NCBI GenBank assembly: GCA_963665195.1
Contig: OY762070.1
Span: 3,410,001 to 3,474,000 of the forward strand
Reading direction: 5' to 3'
DNA from: VXYL01 sp963665195
Lineage (GTDB): Bacteria; Pseudomonadota; Gammaproteobacteria; Pseudomonadales; Azotimanducaceae
Length of the DNA: 64,000 nt
Part shown: one piece after another, positions 17,558 to 26,589 of the stretch
Position numbering within the stretch: the first letter of the stretch is position 1
Layout: every line of letters starts with the position of its first letter
Notes under the pieces: generated by a model
Database searches by the model: none
What the model was told of the DNA's origin: nothing
What the model saw: only the letters and a program-made list of their open reading frames with translations
Made by a program: the position numbers and the translations under genes

Positions 17558-18706
17558 CTAGCCGGACGCGGCGCCGTTGCCGCTTCCGCGCGCGACATCC
17601 GCGACGCGGCGCAGCAGTTCATCGGGACTGTCGCAGCCGACGGCCCACTCGCCCACCTGCCGCAGCGCGGCCAGCGAATCGACGCTCTCGAGCAATGCCG
17701 CCAGCCGCGCCGCCGTCGGCTCGCCGAAGCGCAGCGCCGTCTGGCTGCGCAGCAGCCCACGCTGGCCCTGGATCATGCCTTCGGCGACGCCCTTCTCCAT
17801 GCCTTCGGCGACGCCCTTCTCCATGCCTTCGGCGACGCCCTTCTCCCGCGCCTCTGCGAGCTCAATGTCCAAGGTCTCCTCCAGCAGCGACGTCACTTTG
17901 CCGATCTCTTCCAACCGCATCAGATCCTCCATCTCCGCTTCGATCCCATGGTGCCGCGCGAGCCGCCAGATCCACGCCGCCACTGTGCGCTGCAGCGACT
18001 CGTCCAGGCCGCGCCATATCCGCGGCAACGGCCCCGCCGAGAACGCCTCCGCTAGGCCCCGCGGGCCAGCGTGCTCGATGCCCGCCATCAGCGACACCAC
18101 GCCGTCCGGCTTGGTCGCGTCCGCGCCCAGCCGCGCCAAGTCGATCAGATGGTAGCCCCGCGGGTACAACACCGCCAGCCCCTCCGGCAGCGGCGCCTCG
18201 CGGCCGAACGCCGCGGGCGCGCGGGCGAGGTCGCCCGTCTGCGTCGGGGCGGTCCACCGCCCGCGGCCGTTGTACACCAGTACGCAAACGATGGGACAGT
18301 CGCCATCCCGGCCCGGCGCCCCGCTCCGGCGCAGTTCGCGCGAGAGCTCGCCGCCGTACTCGAGGAAGCGGTGCATCATGTCCCTGTCGCCCGTCGACTG
18401 GTGCTCCATGTGCAGGAACAGGCATTCCGGAAAGCCCGCGCCGCGCGCCTCTTCCCTGAACTCGACGCAGGCGACCAGATCGCCCCGCCGCGTGCGGAAA
18501 TCGGCGGTCACCCACTCGCTCGGCAGCATTCGGACGGTGTCCATGTCGAGCGCGGCCACGACCTCGGCGGGCAGCGGCCCGCGCGGCTCGGCGAGGTGGT
18601 TCGCGAGCATGTCGCGCACGGTCGCCGGGTGGCCGCACATCGCCTTGTAGATCTGGTCGAAGGGGAACCGCTCGGCCGCGTCCCGACCGCTGTTCTCGGA
18701 TGCCAT
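17558..18706 (-). CDS. Rpn-family PD-(D/E)xK nuclease (PDDEXK transposase-like)
   Basis: A 382-aa member of the Rpn/YhgA-like family of recombination-promoting nucleases. Visible features are the N-terminal FDQIYKAMCGHPATVRDMLANHL, the core TADFRTRRGDLVACVEFR and the signature LFLHMEHQS (near residue 95), and the conserved LVYNGRGRW. Escherichia coli Rpn proteins are DNA endonucleases with links to recombination and phage defence. Near residue 287 the octapeptide EKGVAEGM is repeated three times, encoded by an exact 24-bp repeat. The 85 residues after it form a separate C-terminal segment of the kind that in known rpn genes can be made as a small intragenic antitoxin. Whether that happens here is not shown. 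Confidence 0.8.
   Translation of the reverse strand: MASENSGRDAAERFPFDQIYKAMCGHPATVRDMLANHLAEPRGPLPAEVVAALDMDTVRMLPSEWVTADFRTRRGDLVACVEFREEARGAGFPECLFLHMEHQSTGDRDMMHRFLEYGGELSRELRRSGAPGRDGDCPIVCVLVYNGRGRWTAPTQTGDLARAPAAFGREAPLPEGLAVLYPRGYHLIDLARLGADATKPDGVVSLMAGIEHAGPRGLAEAFSAGPLPRIWRGLDESLQRTVAAWIWRLARHHGIEAEMEDLMRLEEIGKVTSLLEETLDIELAEAREKGVAEGMEKGVAEGMEKGVAEGMIQGQRGLLRSQTALRFGEPTAARLAALLESVDSLAALRQVGEWAVGCDSPDELLRRVADVARGSGNGAASG
17774..17845 (-). repeat. Three exact 24-bp tandem repeats within the Rpn gene
   Basis: Three head-to-tail identical 24-bp units start at 17774, 17798 and 17822, each coding in-frame for the octapeptide EKGVAEGM (register approximate). Because the unit is a multiple of three, copy-number slippage would change the linker length without breaking the protein. 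Each unit also contains an in-frame ATG on the coding strand that could serve as an internal start. Confidence 0.9.
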
Positions 18707-19107
18707 CAGGGCACCCTAGCGGGCCCGGAGCGGTTTGTCCGGGCGGCGGGCGAAAGGCTGACAAAGAAAGAGCCATCGCCCCGATATGATGTCACGGCGA
18801 TGCCATGGCATACACGGGCTGGTCGGTGCCACTCAGCCGTTCGGGATCGGGTGGTCGATGTCTTCGAGCACTCCGGGAACCGCTATGTCGACGAACCAGA
18901 CGTCACTGGCGGCGACGATCTCGCGGGCGCCTCCTTGGTCGCCCCCTTACGCGCTCGAGAGCTTCATAGATGGATGGGGGATTGCCGGCACCGGCGTCAT
19001 GGCGCGGACGGACGATGCGTCCCGATTGCGCCTGCATGGCATGGACAGTAACGGTCAGCCCGCATTTTTGGGGTCAGGGAACCTTAGTAGGCGTACCGCG
19101 CTAGCGA
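18707..19107. other. 401-bp stretch without a convincing gene
   Basis: The gap separates the end-on Rpn and FAD-oxidoreductase genes. The only coding-like scrap is on the minus strand, about 18833-18925: an open run reading EIVAASDVWFVDIAVPGVL and ending HPIPNG before a TGA, with AAGGAGG upstream but no ATG/GTG/TTG in a sensible place. It may be a remnant of a lost gene. Open frames on the plus strand look like shadows. I found no clear terminator, RNA gene or repeat. Confidence 0.3.
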
Positions 19108-20514
19108 TCAGAGGAACCTGTCGAACAGCGGCCCGAACAGCCGCGAACGGTCGCCAGCCAGTTCCTTGCGATCCGCCAAACGGCCGAGGGCGAAGGCGGA
19201 CTTCGCGCCCAGCCAACGGAACGGCTCCACAGGCCACTTGCCCGGCACATCGTCCACCCACGCCAGGCGCGTCAGCGGCGTGTCGCGGTCCAGCACCAGG
19301 TCCGCGAGGATGCGCGCGGCTAGGTTCGATGCGCCGACGCCTTCGCCGGTGTAGCCGCCCGCCGCGCCGAGACGGGTCTCCCGATCAAAGGTCACATACG
19401 GGCGTCCGTGGCGCGGGATGCCGAGGATGCCGCCCCAGCGGTGGGTGACGCGGGCATCGCCGAGTGCCGGCAGCAGGGCGCGCATGGATGCCTCAACATC
19501 CGCCAGAGCCGGATCGTCCGGTTCCACCCGCGGCCGCAGACCGGAGCCGAACCGATAGCCCACCCGACCACCGAAAGCGAGTCGATCGTCCAGCGTGCGC
19601 TGGCCGTAGATGGTGATGCGGCGGCCATCGTCGAAGGTCTCGCGCCGGGCCAAGCCGAGTTCGTCCCACGTCGCGGCCGGCAGCGGTTCGGTGGCGACCA
19701 TCATCGTGTACACCGGCAGCATCCGCCGCGCGTGGCCCGCGATGGTGCCGGTGTAGCCCTCCGTGGCGCGCACGACGACGTTCGCGGCGACATCGCCGTG
19801 CGCAGTCCGCACGCCACCGGGCGCGAGGCTCAGAACCGGCGTCTTCTCGTAGATGGCGACCCCCTTGCGGCGCAGCACGTCGCCGAGGCCGCGCACCAGC
19901 CGCGCTGGGTGGATCGCCGCGCAATGCGAGGTGTAGGCCGCGCCGAAGTTGGGCCGGACGCCGATGCGGCGAGCGGACTCTTCGGCATCGAGCCAGGTGA
20001 AGTCCTGGTCGCCAAAGCCGAGCGCCTGCATCCGGACCACCCGTTGGCGCGTCTTATCCGCATGGTCCGCCGTGGTCGCGACGCTCAGCGTGCCGCCCTT
20101 GGCGAAGTGGCAGTCGACGTTCTCGGCCTGGCAGACGCGGCCGACCTCATCCACGGTGTCCTGCATCGCCCGCAGCAGCATCAGCCCCGCCTCCCGCTCC
20201 GGCCCGTGCAGGCGCTCGTGGATGCCCTCCGCCATGCCCATGCACCAGCCGCCGTTGCGCCCGCTGGCGCCGAAGCCCACGGTCTCGGCCTCGAATACGG
20301 CGATGCCAAGATCGGGCTGTTGCCGATTCAAGTAGTAGGCCGTCCACAGGCCGGTGTAGCCGCCGCCGATGATCGCGATGTCCACGCGCTCCGGCAGCGA
20401 GGCGGGCGGCTCGGGCTCCGGTGCCGCGTCGAGCGAGTGGAACCAGAAGCTGCCGTTGTGGTGCGCGGGAAGATCCGAGGAGGAAGCCGCGGATGGGGTG
20501 GAGAGAGGTGCCAT
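19108..20514 (-). CDS. FAD-dependent amine/amino-acid oxidoreductase (DadA/PuuB-like)
   Basis: A 468-aa flavoprotein of the DAO family. It has the FAD-binding Rossmann motif IAIIGGGYTGLWTAYYL (about residues 45-61), followed by FEAETVGFGASGRNGGW, close to gamma-glutamylputrescine oxidase-like enzymes. The second FAD contact region is GYTGEGVGASNLAARILADLV near residue 395. It probably oxidises an amine or amino acid in the cytoplasm; the substrate is not known. Two ATGs are possible, 20514 and 20565. I use 20514, which starts closer to the conserved part. The gene is divergent from the small membrane protein gene at 20631. Confidence 0.85.
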   Translation of the reverse strand: MAPLSTPSAASSSDLPAHHNGSFWFHSLDAAPEPEPPASLPERVDIAIIGGGYTGLWTAYYLNRQQPDLGIAVFEAETVGFGASGRNGGWCMGMAEGIHERLHGPEREAGLMLLRAMQDTVDEVGRVCQAENVDCHFAKGGTLSVATTADHADKTRQRVVRMQALGFGDQDFTWLDAEESARRIGVRPNFGAAYTSHCAAIHPARLVRGLGDVLRRKGVAIYEKTPVLSLAPGGVRTAHGDVAANVVVRATEGYTGTIAGHARRMLPVYTMMVATEPLPAATWDELGLARRETFDDGRRITIYGQRTLDDRLAFGGRVGYRFGSGLRPRVEPDDPALADVEASMRALLPALGDARVTHRWGGILGIPRHGRPYVTFDRETRLGAAGGYTGEGVGASNLAARILADLVLDRDTPLTRLAWVDDVPGKWPVEPFRWLGAKSAFALGRLADRKELAGDRSRLFGPLFDRFL

Positions 20515-20630
20515 GTGGGACGCCCGGTCGCGATGCCTGTCCTGATCGTAGCTCACGGTTGCCATGCCGCGAAGCTGCTGACATGCTGAGCGACATGCAC
20601 GGCGCATCTGAATAGGAACGGAGCGGAACC

Positions 20631-20954
20631 GTGGAAGCGCTTTTCCTGGCCGCCTTCCTCCTGTACATCGGGGCTTGCGTCTGGGCGTTGCTTCCCCGCG
20701 ACCTTGCGGACGAAGACCAAGGCAGCGCACGAGCTCGGACCGTTCTGCTGAGACTCCTGTTCGGATCGGTGCTGCTCACGGGGATCGCCGCTGCGGTGCG
20801 GTGGTTGGCGAGATGCGCACGGTCGCGCAAAAACGATGCCCGCCGATACCGGCAACCCGACCGCCCACACCTCGCCGACCGGATCGCCGCGCAGAGCCGG
20901 ACCAGCGGATGGCAGTCGGCGGGACCGGACGCACCGAAAGAGCCCGATGCTTGA
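20631..20954 (+). CDS. Small putative membrane protein
   Basis: A 107-aa protein with two hydrophobic segments, residues 3-22 (ALFLAAFLLYIGACVWALL) and about 40-60 (LRLLFGSVLLTGIAAAVRWL), then a basic, polar C-terminal tail. Start is GTG with AGGAACGGAG upstream. I do not recognise a family. The gene is divergent from the FAD oxidoreductase and 95 bp before the next gene. The tail after residue 65 is rich in R, Q and P and might be read-through of non-conserved sequence, so the call is tentative. Confidence 0.4.
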   Translation: MEALFLAAFLLYIGACVWALLPRDLADEDQGSARARTVLLRLLFGSVLLTGIAAAVRWLARCARSRKNDARRYRQPDRPHLADRIAAQSRTSGWQSAGPDAPKEPDA

Positions 20955-21049
20955 GCGACGACCAGCTGCTGAAGCCAATGCCGCCTGCCGCGACACACGC
21001 CTGAGCGGGTGCCTTCTGGTATGGTGCATCGCCCCGGCTCGGAGGTCCG

Positions 21050-21988
21050 ATGACGATCCATATGCCACTGCTCCATTCGCAGAGCCGCTCCGCCGACCCT
21101 GCCGTGGCCGCAGTGGCCGACAACTGCCGGTTCGACGAGCGTGCGGGAGACGAACGTTGGCGCCAATACGACGCCATCGTCTCAGACGTACAGGGCGACC
21201 CGAACGCTGTGACTTGGGCAGATTGGGCGGAAGCCCACGAGCTCCATCTGAACCGGCACTACAACGTGCTCAGTTACAGCACGCCGGACGCCTTCCTGCC
21301 CATCAACATAGACGCATGGCTTGAGGATCTCTCCGAGAACCAGACCTTGGTCCGTCTTGAGGCCATCACTCATCCTCTGGTGGCCGCCGCTATGTCTTCG
21401 GACCGCCTTCGGGACGCGCATGATCGCGCTAACGAAGGCGACGCGGACGCCCGCTCTGTGGTCGCCGCCTTCTGCGAGACTTGGAACCAACTGCGGGACG
21501 GACGCCCGATGTTCGCGGCGTTCTACGACGAAGTGAAGTCGGAAGTTGAAGACGACGACTGGGCCATCGCGCTGCGAGATCGTCTCGGATTAGGCCACTA
21601 TGGGGCCGACGGGCCTTCGGAAGTCGCGTTAATGAGCTACCCCACATCCTATGTGCTTTCTCGCCGCGTCGCTGCCGGGAGCACGGCCTGTGCGCTGCCG
21701 ACGGTTTTGGACAACGGCATGCACGAGTTCTTCTTTCCTGCGCCGAGGCAGCACCCCTATGGGGCGACGTTGCACTTGGTACCTGACCTAGCGGATAGCT
21801 TGACGGCAGAAGTCCTCCACCACCGGATCGACTACCGCGCCGAGCACATTCTGCGATTGGGCCGCATCGACTGTAGCCACAGACTTGCAGGCCAGTCGCT
21901 CGTGGATGCACGCGACCTGCATTTGGTGAGCTTGCAGGAAGCGTGCGATCGCGAGGACTTTGGCGAGTTGCTGGAGGAGCGAGTGTGA
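21050..21988 (+). CDS. Uncharacterised 312-aa protein, first gene of a two-gene operon
   Basis: A 312-aa soluble protein with no family I recognise. It has a strong ribosome site, GGAGG, 4 bp before the ATG. The sequence is acidic and mixed helical, with no signal peptide or membrane segment; possible landmarks are YNVLSYSTPDAFLPINIDAWL, PTSYVLSRRVAAG and HEFFFPAPRQHPYGATLHLVPDL. Its stop overlaps the GTG start of the 663-aa TPR protein gene (GTGA at 21985-21988), so the two are almost certainly made together and may act as a complex. Codon use looks like the neighbours. Function cannot be assigned. Confidence 0.8.
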   Translation: MTIHMPLLHSQSRSADPAVAAVADNCRFDERAGDERWRQYDAIVSDVQGDPNAVTWADWAEAHELHLNRHYNVLSYSTPDAFLPINIDAWLEDLSENQTLVRLEAITHPLVAAAMSSDRLRDAHDRANEGDADARSVVAAFCETWNQLRDGRPMFAAFYDEVKSEVEDDDWAIALRDRLGLGHYGADGPSEVALMSYPTSYVLSRRVAAGSTACALPTVLDNGMHEFFFPAPRQHPYGATLHLVPDLADSLTAEVLHHRIDYRAEHILRLGRIDCSHRLAGQSLVDARDLHLVSLQEACDREDFGELLEERV

Positions 21989-23976
21989 GTGCGGACTGGC
22001 TTGCATCGTTTCGCCACGACCCCGATCAGGCGATCGCCGACCTGTTCAGCGGCCGTGCGGGACTCGGCTCCAGCTTTCGCTTGGACTTGCCGGAGTTCCT
22101 ACATCGAGCGTTTCCTGCGGACCTGGTCGCTGAGCGGCAGCAGCTTGATGGCGTCCTGCTGAGCTGGTTGCTCACCATGCGTGGCGACCAACCGGAGCAG
22201 GTACGTCGGCTTGGTATGTCGACATATGCGAAGCGTCTGGTCGATGCCCTTGTCGCGTTGCAGCTCGTCGACTTGCCGAACTCGAGGAACCGCATCCGGT
22301 CCGACCTGGATGCTTGGCTCCGTTGGCTCACGCCCTTGCGATTGGCGCCGGAACGGGATCCAGCGTTGGAATGCTGGCGATTGATCAGCCAGGACCAGCC
22401 GAGTGAAAGTAACGCCGCCGCGTGGCTGCGCTTGGCAGCCGATCCGCGCCCGGAGTACTTCAATGTCGCATGGGTCGGGCTGAAGCTCCTGCCAAACGAA
22501 CGCGATGCGCAAAGGAACCAGCTTCTGATGGCGCACGCTGCGCTTCGCCATGCCGTGGTGATCTCGCATGGCGATCTAGGCACGGCACGAAGGTCGTGGA
22601 ACCGGCGGATTGCCGTGCTGCGCGGCCTGTTCCCGCGCAGTCCGGGTCACTGGCATCGTGTGCTTGACGAGGTCACCGAGGCCATCGTTACCAAGGAGAC
22701 GGGCTTCACCCGCAACTTGGCCTTGGAATTGCGTCCGGCGCCGACCAAAGGGCAGTCGAGGAGATCACCACGCCCGGAACAACCCAATACAAGGGTGCAG
22801 TTTGATCGTCTTGAGGAAGACATGCGGGACGACCCATCGAGTGACCGTCTCCCTCGGCGTCTACTCGATCTCTCACGGCGAAATCTGCACTTCGCGGAGA
22901 AGACAGGGGATAGCTACTACTTCGTTCGGACGCTGCACAACCTAGGATCGCAGCTCCTCCGGTTGGCCAAGTGGGAGGAGAGGGAACTGATCGAACTCGG
23001 CGCCTTGGTCGAGAACGCCCTCGTTTGGGAGCCAGCCAATGCGTATACGTGGGGCCTCTGGGCGGATTGGTTTGCGGTGTGCGACAACTTACCCGCAAGG
23101 GAGTGGACGCTGCGCGAAATGGCTCGACTATTTCCAAGCAACGAATACTGTCGGGTGGAGCTTGCACGACTGTTGATGGAACGCGATGCGCAGGACTGGG
23201 ACGAGCCGGTGCATTGGCTGCGCCAAGCGGTGGAGTGGAATCCGGACCGGGTGCATTCACATGTCGAGCTAGCGCGTGTCTTGGGTGTTCTTGGCGACCG
23301 GACGGAGGCCATCGGGCTGCTGAAAGGAGTGCTTGGCAGGGATCCCTCGAACGAGATTGCCAAGGCCGTGCTCGAACACCTTGGCCTTGAGGCACCGGAC
23401 CAAACCGCTGACGCCGCCACATGGAGCCCAGTGCCGGTACCTTGCCATTCCTCCCTTGTCCGGGAACTCGAACGTCGCGGCAGATTGGCCGGAGAGTTCA
23501 TCGCGGCCAACGTGGCGGGCGACCTTCGGGGGCCGACAGCGTTGATTCACGAAGAGGCCATCAAGGGGGACAGTCTTGCGGGCTTCTACGCGCAATGGCT
23601 TGGGCTGGAGTGCGCCTCGCAGCGACCGCCGCATGCCTGGGCTTGGACCGCCTGCCAGCATTGGCAAGAGCGGTCGGCCGACGAGGAGTGGGAGCAACTT
23701 GCGGCTGTTTATCCCGAAGCGGCGACGGAGACTAGGTTTCTGCGTCTACTGGCGGCGAATGGGGGCGGGGGTGGGTTGGACGGACATTCCGCGAGCCGCA
23801 GGTTCTTCTCCAACGGCACGGTGCCGGCCCTCCCGGCTGCCAGCTTCATGCGCGACTCCGCGGAACAGATCGAGACCATGGACAGCGAACAACGGGAGGA
23901 AGCCGCTCTCGCAGTCCTCGCCAGTGGAGCGGTCGGATCGCTCGAGTTCGTGGGTTCGGTTGGATCTCTCGCCTGA
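21985..23976 (+). CDS. Uncharacterised 663-aa TPR-containing protein, partner of the preceding gene
   Basis: A 663-aa soluble protein starting at a GTG that overlaps the previous gene's stop. The first 260 residues are helical with no recognised domain (LRHAVVISHGDLGTARRSW, LPNERDAQRNQLLMAHAALR). From about 290 to 480 there are TPR-like units: YFVRTLHNLGSQLLRLAKWEE, AYTWGLWADWFAVCDNLPAREW and VHSHVELARVLGVLGDRTEA. The C-terminal part is unassigned and ends in a glycine/serine-rich tail (GAVGSLEFVGSVGSLA). A large TPR partner with a smaller uncharacterised protein resembles the layout of several immunity or signalling pairs, but nothing in the sequence proves that. Confidence 0.75.
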   Translation: MSADWLASFRHDPDQAIADLFSGRAGLGSSFRLDLPEFLHRAFPADLVAERQQLDGVLLSWLLTMRGDQPEQVRRLGMSTYAKRLVDALVALQLVDLPNSRNRIRSDLDAWLRWLTPLRLAPERDPALECWRLISQDQPSESNAAAWLRLAADPRPEYFNVAWVGLKLLPNERDAQRNQLLMAHAALRHAVVISHGDLGTARRSWNRRIAVLRGLFPRSPGHWHRVLDEVTEAIVTKETGFTRNLALELRPAPTKGQSRRSPRPEQPNTRVQFDRLEEDMRDDPSSDRLPRRLLDLSRRNLHFAEKTGDSYYFVRTLHNLGSQLLRLAKWEERELIELGALVENALVWEPANAYTWGLWADWFAVCDNLPAREWTLREMARLFPSNEYCRVELARLLMERDAQDWDEPVHWLRQAVEWNPDRVHSHVELARVLGVLGDRTEAIGLLKGVLGRDPSNEIAKAVLEHLGLEAPDQTADAATWSPVPVPCHSSLVRELERRGRLAGEFIAANVAGDLRGPTALIHEEAIKGDSLAGFYAQWLGLECASQRPPHAWAWTACQHWQERSADEEWEQLAAVYPEAATETRFLRLLAANGGGGGLDGHSASRRFFSNGTVPALPAASFMRDSAEQIETMDSEQREEAALAVLASGAVGSLEFVGSVGSLA

Positions 23977-23984
23977 CTGGACCC

Positions 23985-25001
23985 CTAAACCGAAGCGCTC
24001 TTTCGCGACACCCGCTTGAGCGGATGCAGCGCACCGCGTTCGCCGATGATGTAGTCCGGGAACTCGACATCCCCATTGCCGAGGCCGCTCGGCTGGGCAT
24101 CCACAGGGGTGCCGTTCACCCCGCCGAGGGTGCCGTAGGTGCGCAGGCCGAGGCGGGCGCGCAGTTTGGGGCTCGCCTCATCCAGCACTTCCTGCAGGCA
24201 GGAGACGCCCCAGTTCTCCTGCTGGCGCATCCACGGCAGGCAGAAGTAGGTGGTGATGCTGCGCCGCGGCTGGCCGTTCGTGTTGACGCCGAGGCCGTGC
24301 CAGATGCGCCCCTCCCAGGCGAAGACGCTGCCCGCCGGCGCCTCCACCTGCACGGACATCTCGCGCGGCGGCGGCTTGATCTGGTACTCCGGGCGCCAGC
24401 GGTGGCTGCCGGGCACAACGTGCGTGCTGCCGCTCTCCGGAGTGAAGTCGTCGAGCAGCCAGAACAGGTTGCAGGCGGCGGGGAACTGCGCCATCGCCGG
24501 CACGTAGCCCTGATCCCGATGCAGCGGCTGCGGCTCGGTGGTGGGCCTGTGGAACATGCCGCCGGTGATGCTGGAGACGAGGAAGGTGCGGCCGAGCATG
24601 AAGCCGGCCAGTTCGTCGGTCTCCCTGCGTTCCACGAGATCAAGGAACGCGCGGCCCTTGTTGACCATGTTGGAGATGCTCTGCTTGGCGCCCAACGCGC
24701 CGGGCGGCGCCATGTCGCCGAGAGCGCGCTCGGCTGCCCCTTGGCGGTCCAACGCCTCCCGCAGGCGATCTATTTCGTCCGCCTCGAGCATGTCGTGCAT
24801 GAAGCACAGGCCGTACTCGGACAGATGCCGCTTCGCCTCCTCGAAGTCTTGCGCCGGCGGCGGCAGGCCGAGCGCGTCCGGCGGGTCGATCACGGGCGAC
24901 GGCACGTAGCCGGTCTGGCGATGCTCGGCAGGTTGGGCACGCAATGGCATGGTGACGGCCTCGTCGGCGCGGTGAGGATGCGGGAACATACCACGCGCCA
25001 T
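23985..25001 (-). CDS. PhyH-family Fe(II)/2-oxoglutarate dioxygenase
   Basis: A 338-aa phytanoyl-CoA dioxygenase-like enzyme. The iron ligands are the HxD in PLHRDQGYVP (near residue 180) and a distal His in IWHGLGVN, with the 2-oxoglutarate-binding Arg in GQPRRSI. The motif GSTHVVPGSHRW lies between them. Such enzymes hydroxylate small molecules; the substrate is unknown. Start could be 25001 or the ATG at 24950. Before the insertion sequence arrived, the stop of the upstream ABC-exporter gene (25002-25004) lay directly against the ATG at 25001, which favours that start and an old operon with the exporter. Confidence 0.88.
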   Translation of the reverse strand: MARGMFPHPHRADEAVTMPLRAQPAEHRQTGYVPSPVIDPPDALGLPPPAQDFEEAKRHLSEYGLCFMHDMLEADEIDRLREALDRQGAAERALGDMAPPGALGAKQSISNMVNKGRAFLDLVERRETDELAGFMLGRTFLVSSITGGMFHRPTTEPQPLHRDQGYVPAMAQFPAACNLFWLLDDFTPESGSTHVVPGSHRWRPEYQIKPPPREMSVQVEAPAGSVFAWEGRIWHGLGVNTNGQPRRSITTYFCLPWMRQQENWGVSCLQEVLDEASPKLRARLGLRTYGTLGGVNGTPVDAQPSGLGNGDVEFPDYIIGERGALHPLKRVSRKSASV

Positions 25002-25020
25002 CTACACCGCCATCTGCCGT

Positions 25021-25029
25021 CCGGCGAGG
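25021..25029. repeat. Left copy of the 9-bp target-site duplication
   Basis: CCGGCGAGG stands directly outside the left inverted repeat; the identical nonamer is at 26629-26637 outside the right one. It derives from the 3' end of the ABC-exporter gene. Confidence 0.9.
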
Positions 25030-25157
25030 GGGTGTACGACACATCTCTGGTAAGTGACCACTAACGGGCCGGCGTTGGCTGTGGATGCGGAGTGGGGCCA
25101 TCGCGGACGCTCTATTCTTGGGGTTTGCGACACAACCCAGGAACGGAGGAGCCCGCG

Positions 25158-26589
25158 ATGGCGATAGGGACTGTCGCCGACGAGCGCATGGAACGCAAGC
25201 GCGAGTTGGACGAGGCGAAGGAGGAGCTGGCGACGGCGATGGGGAGGTACGCGGCGGCGGAGCTGGCGGCGGCGGGGGAGTCGCCGGAGTCGCATCGGGC
25301 GCTGCTGGATCTGCGCGTCCGGCGGGCGGCGCTGTCGGCGGCGCGGCTGGGGCTGGAGGCGGCGTACCGGGAGGACCGCTCGGACGGCGCGGCGCCGTCG
25401 TGCCCGAAGTGCGGGGCGCGGATGCGGCACTCGGACCGGGAGGAGCCGCTGGTGGAGACGGCGCTGGGGCCGGTGCGGGTGCCGATGGCGCGGCACGCCT
25501 GCTGCGGAAAGACGGTGCGGCAGCGCGAGCGGGCGCTGGACATCGTCCGCTCGATGACGCCGTCGGCGCGGCGGATGGCGAGCCTGGCGGGGTCGTCGTG
25601 CTGCTACGCGGAGGCGGACCGGCTGCTCGTCGAGCTCGCGGGGCTGAACTTCGGGGCGAAGCGGGTGGAGCGGACGACGCGGGCGGTGGGCGCGGACGCG
25701 GAGGTGCGCCGCGAGGCGGCGCTGTCGGTCGCGCTGTCGGTGGCCTCGGCCGGCGGCGGCGCGGGGTTGCCGGCGCGCAAGCCCTTGAAGGATGGGGAGA
25801 TTCTGTGTCTGGCGATGGACGGCACGGGTGTGCCGGCGCGGCCGTCGGAGACCGCCGGGCGTTCCGGGAAGGACGGCGCGGCGCGCACCCGGGAGGCGAA
25901 GGTGGGCGCCTTGTGGCTGCTGGAGCCGGACGGCGAGGGCGGGCGCCGCACCGTGGACGGCTCGGTGCGCACGCGTCGCTTGCGACGCGCCTTCGCCCGC
26001 CATCGAGAGCGCGGAGGACGACGCGGAGGGCGACTCGCCGGTGGCGCGGCGCCTGCTGCGCGAGCTGGCGGCGGCGGGCTACGGGCCGGAGGATGTCGGC
26101 GTCTGCATCGGCGACGGCGCCGAATGGCTGCGGCGGCTGTTCGAGGAGTGGTTCCCGAACGCGGTGCCGATCGTCGACTACTTCCACGCGGCGGAGTACG
26201 CGTGGGCGGCGGCGAACGCCCGCTACGGCCCCGGCACGGACCTCGCGAAGCGCTGGGCGACGAGCCTGTGCCGCTGGCTCAAGGCCGGCGACATCGACAG
26301 GGTGCTGGCGGCGCTGCGCCGGGCCGGCGGCGAGGAGAGCGCCAGGGCGGCCCGGTACATCGCCGAGCGGCGCGGGCGGATGCGCTACGACGAGTACCTC
26401 GCGCGCGGGCTTCCCATCGGCTCGGGGCGCGTCGAGGCGGCGTGCAAGACGGTCGTCGGGCGGCGCCTGAAATGCACCGGCATGCGCTGGACCGTCGATG
26501 GCGCGAACCCCGTGATCTGGGTGCGCTGCGCGCGGCTCAGCGGCTGGTTCGAGGACTACTGGGAGCAACGCCTGCGCCTCGCCGCGTGA
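25158..26589 (+). pseudogene. ISKra4-type transposase, frameshifted
   Basis: Reading starts at the ATG at 25158 (GGAGG upstream) with MAIGTVADERMERKRELDEA. The N-terminal part holds a zinc-finger-like CPKCG ... CC pair and LALDIVRS-type helix-turn-helix region. The reading frame is lost around 25970-25990, and the rest (AIESAEDDAEGDSPVARRL ... VGVCIGDGAEWLRRLFEEWFP, IVDYFHAAEYAWAA, GLPIGSGRVEAACKTVVGRRLK) continues in the next frame to a TGA at 26587-26589. The DDE-like residues are the D of CLAMDGTGV, the D of VDYFH and the E of GRVEAACK. The intact product would be about 476 aa. A programmed shift is possible, but disruption is more likely. Confidence 0.85.
25972..25989. repeat. Perfect 18-bp palindrome at the transposase frameshift
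   Basis: CGCGTCGCTTGCGACGCG has two 8-bp arms around TT. It lies exactly where the transposase changes reading frame, so it may mark the indel (hairpin-templated slippage) or, less likely, stimulate a programmed shift. Confidence 0.8.

Noticed and set aside
17774..17845. The three 24-bp units as a CRISPR array
   Set aside because: Repeats are directly adjacent with no spacers and code in frame for an octapeptide.
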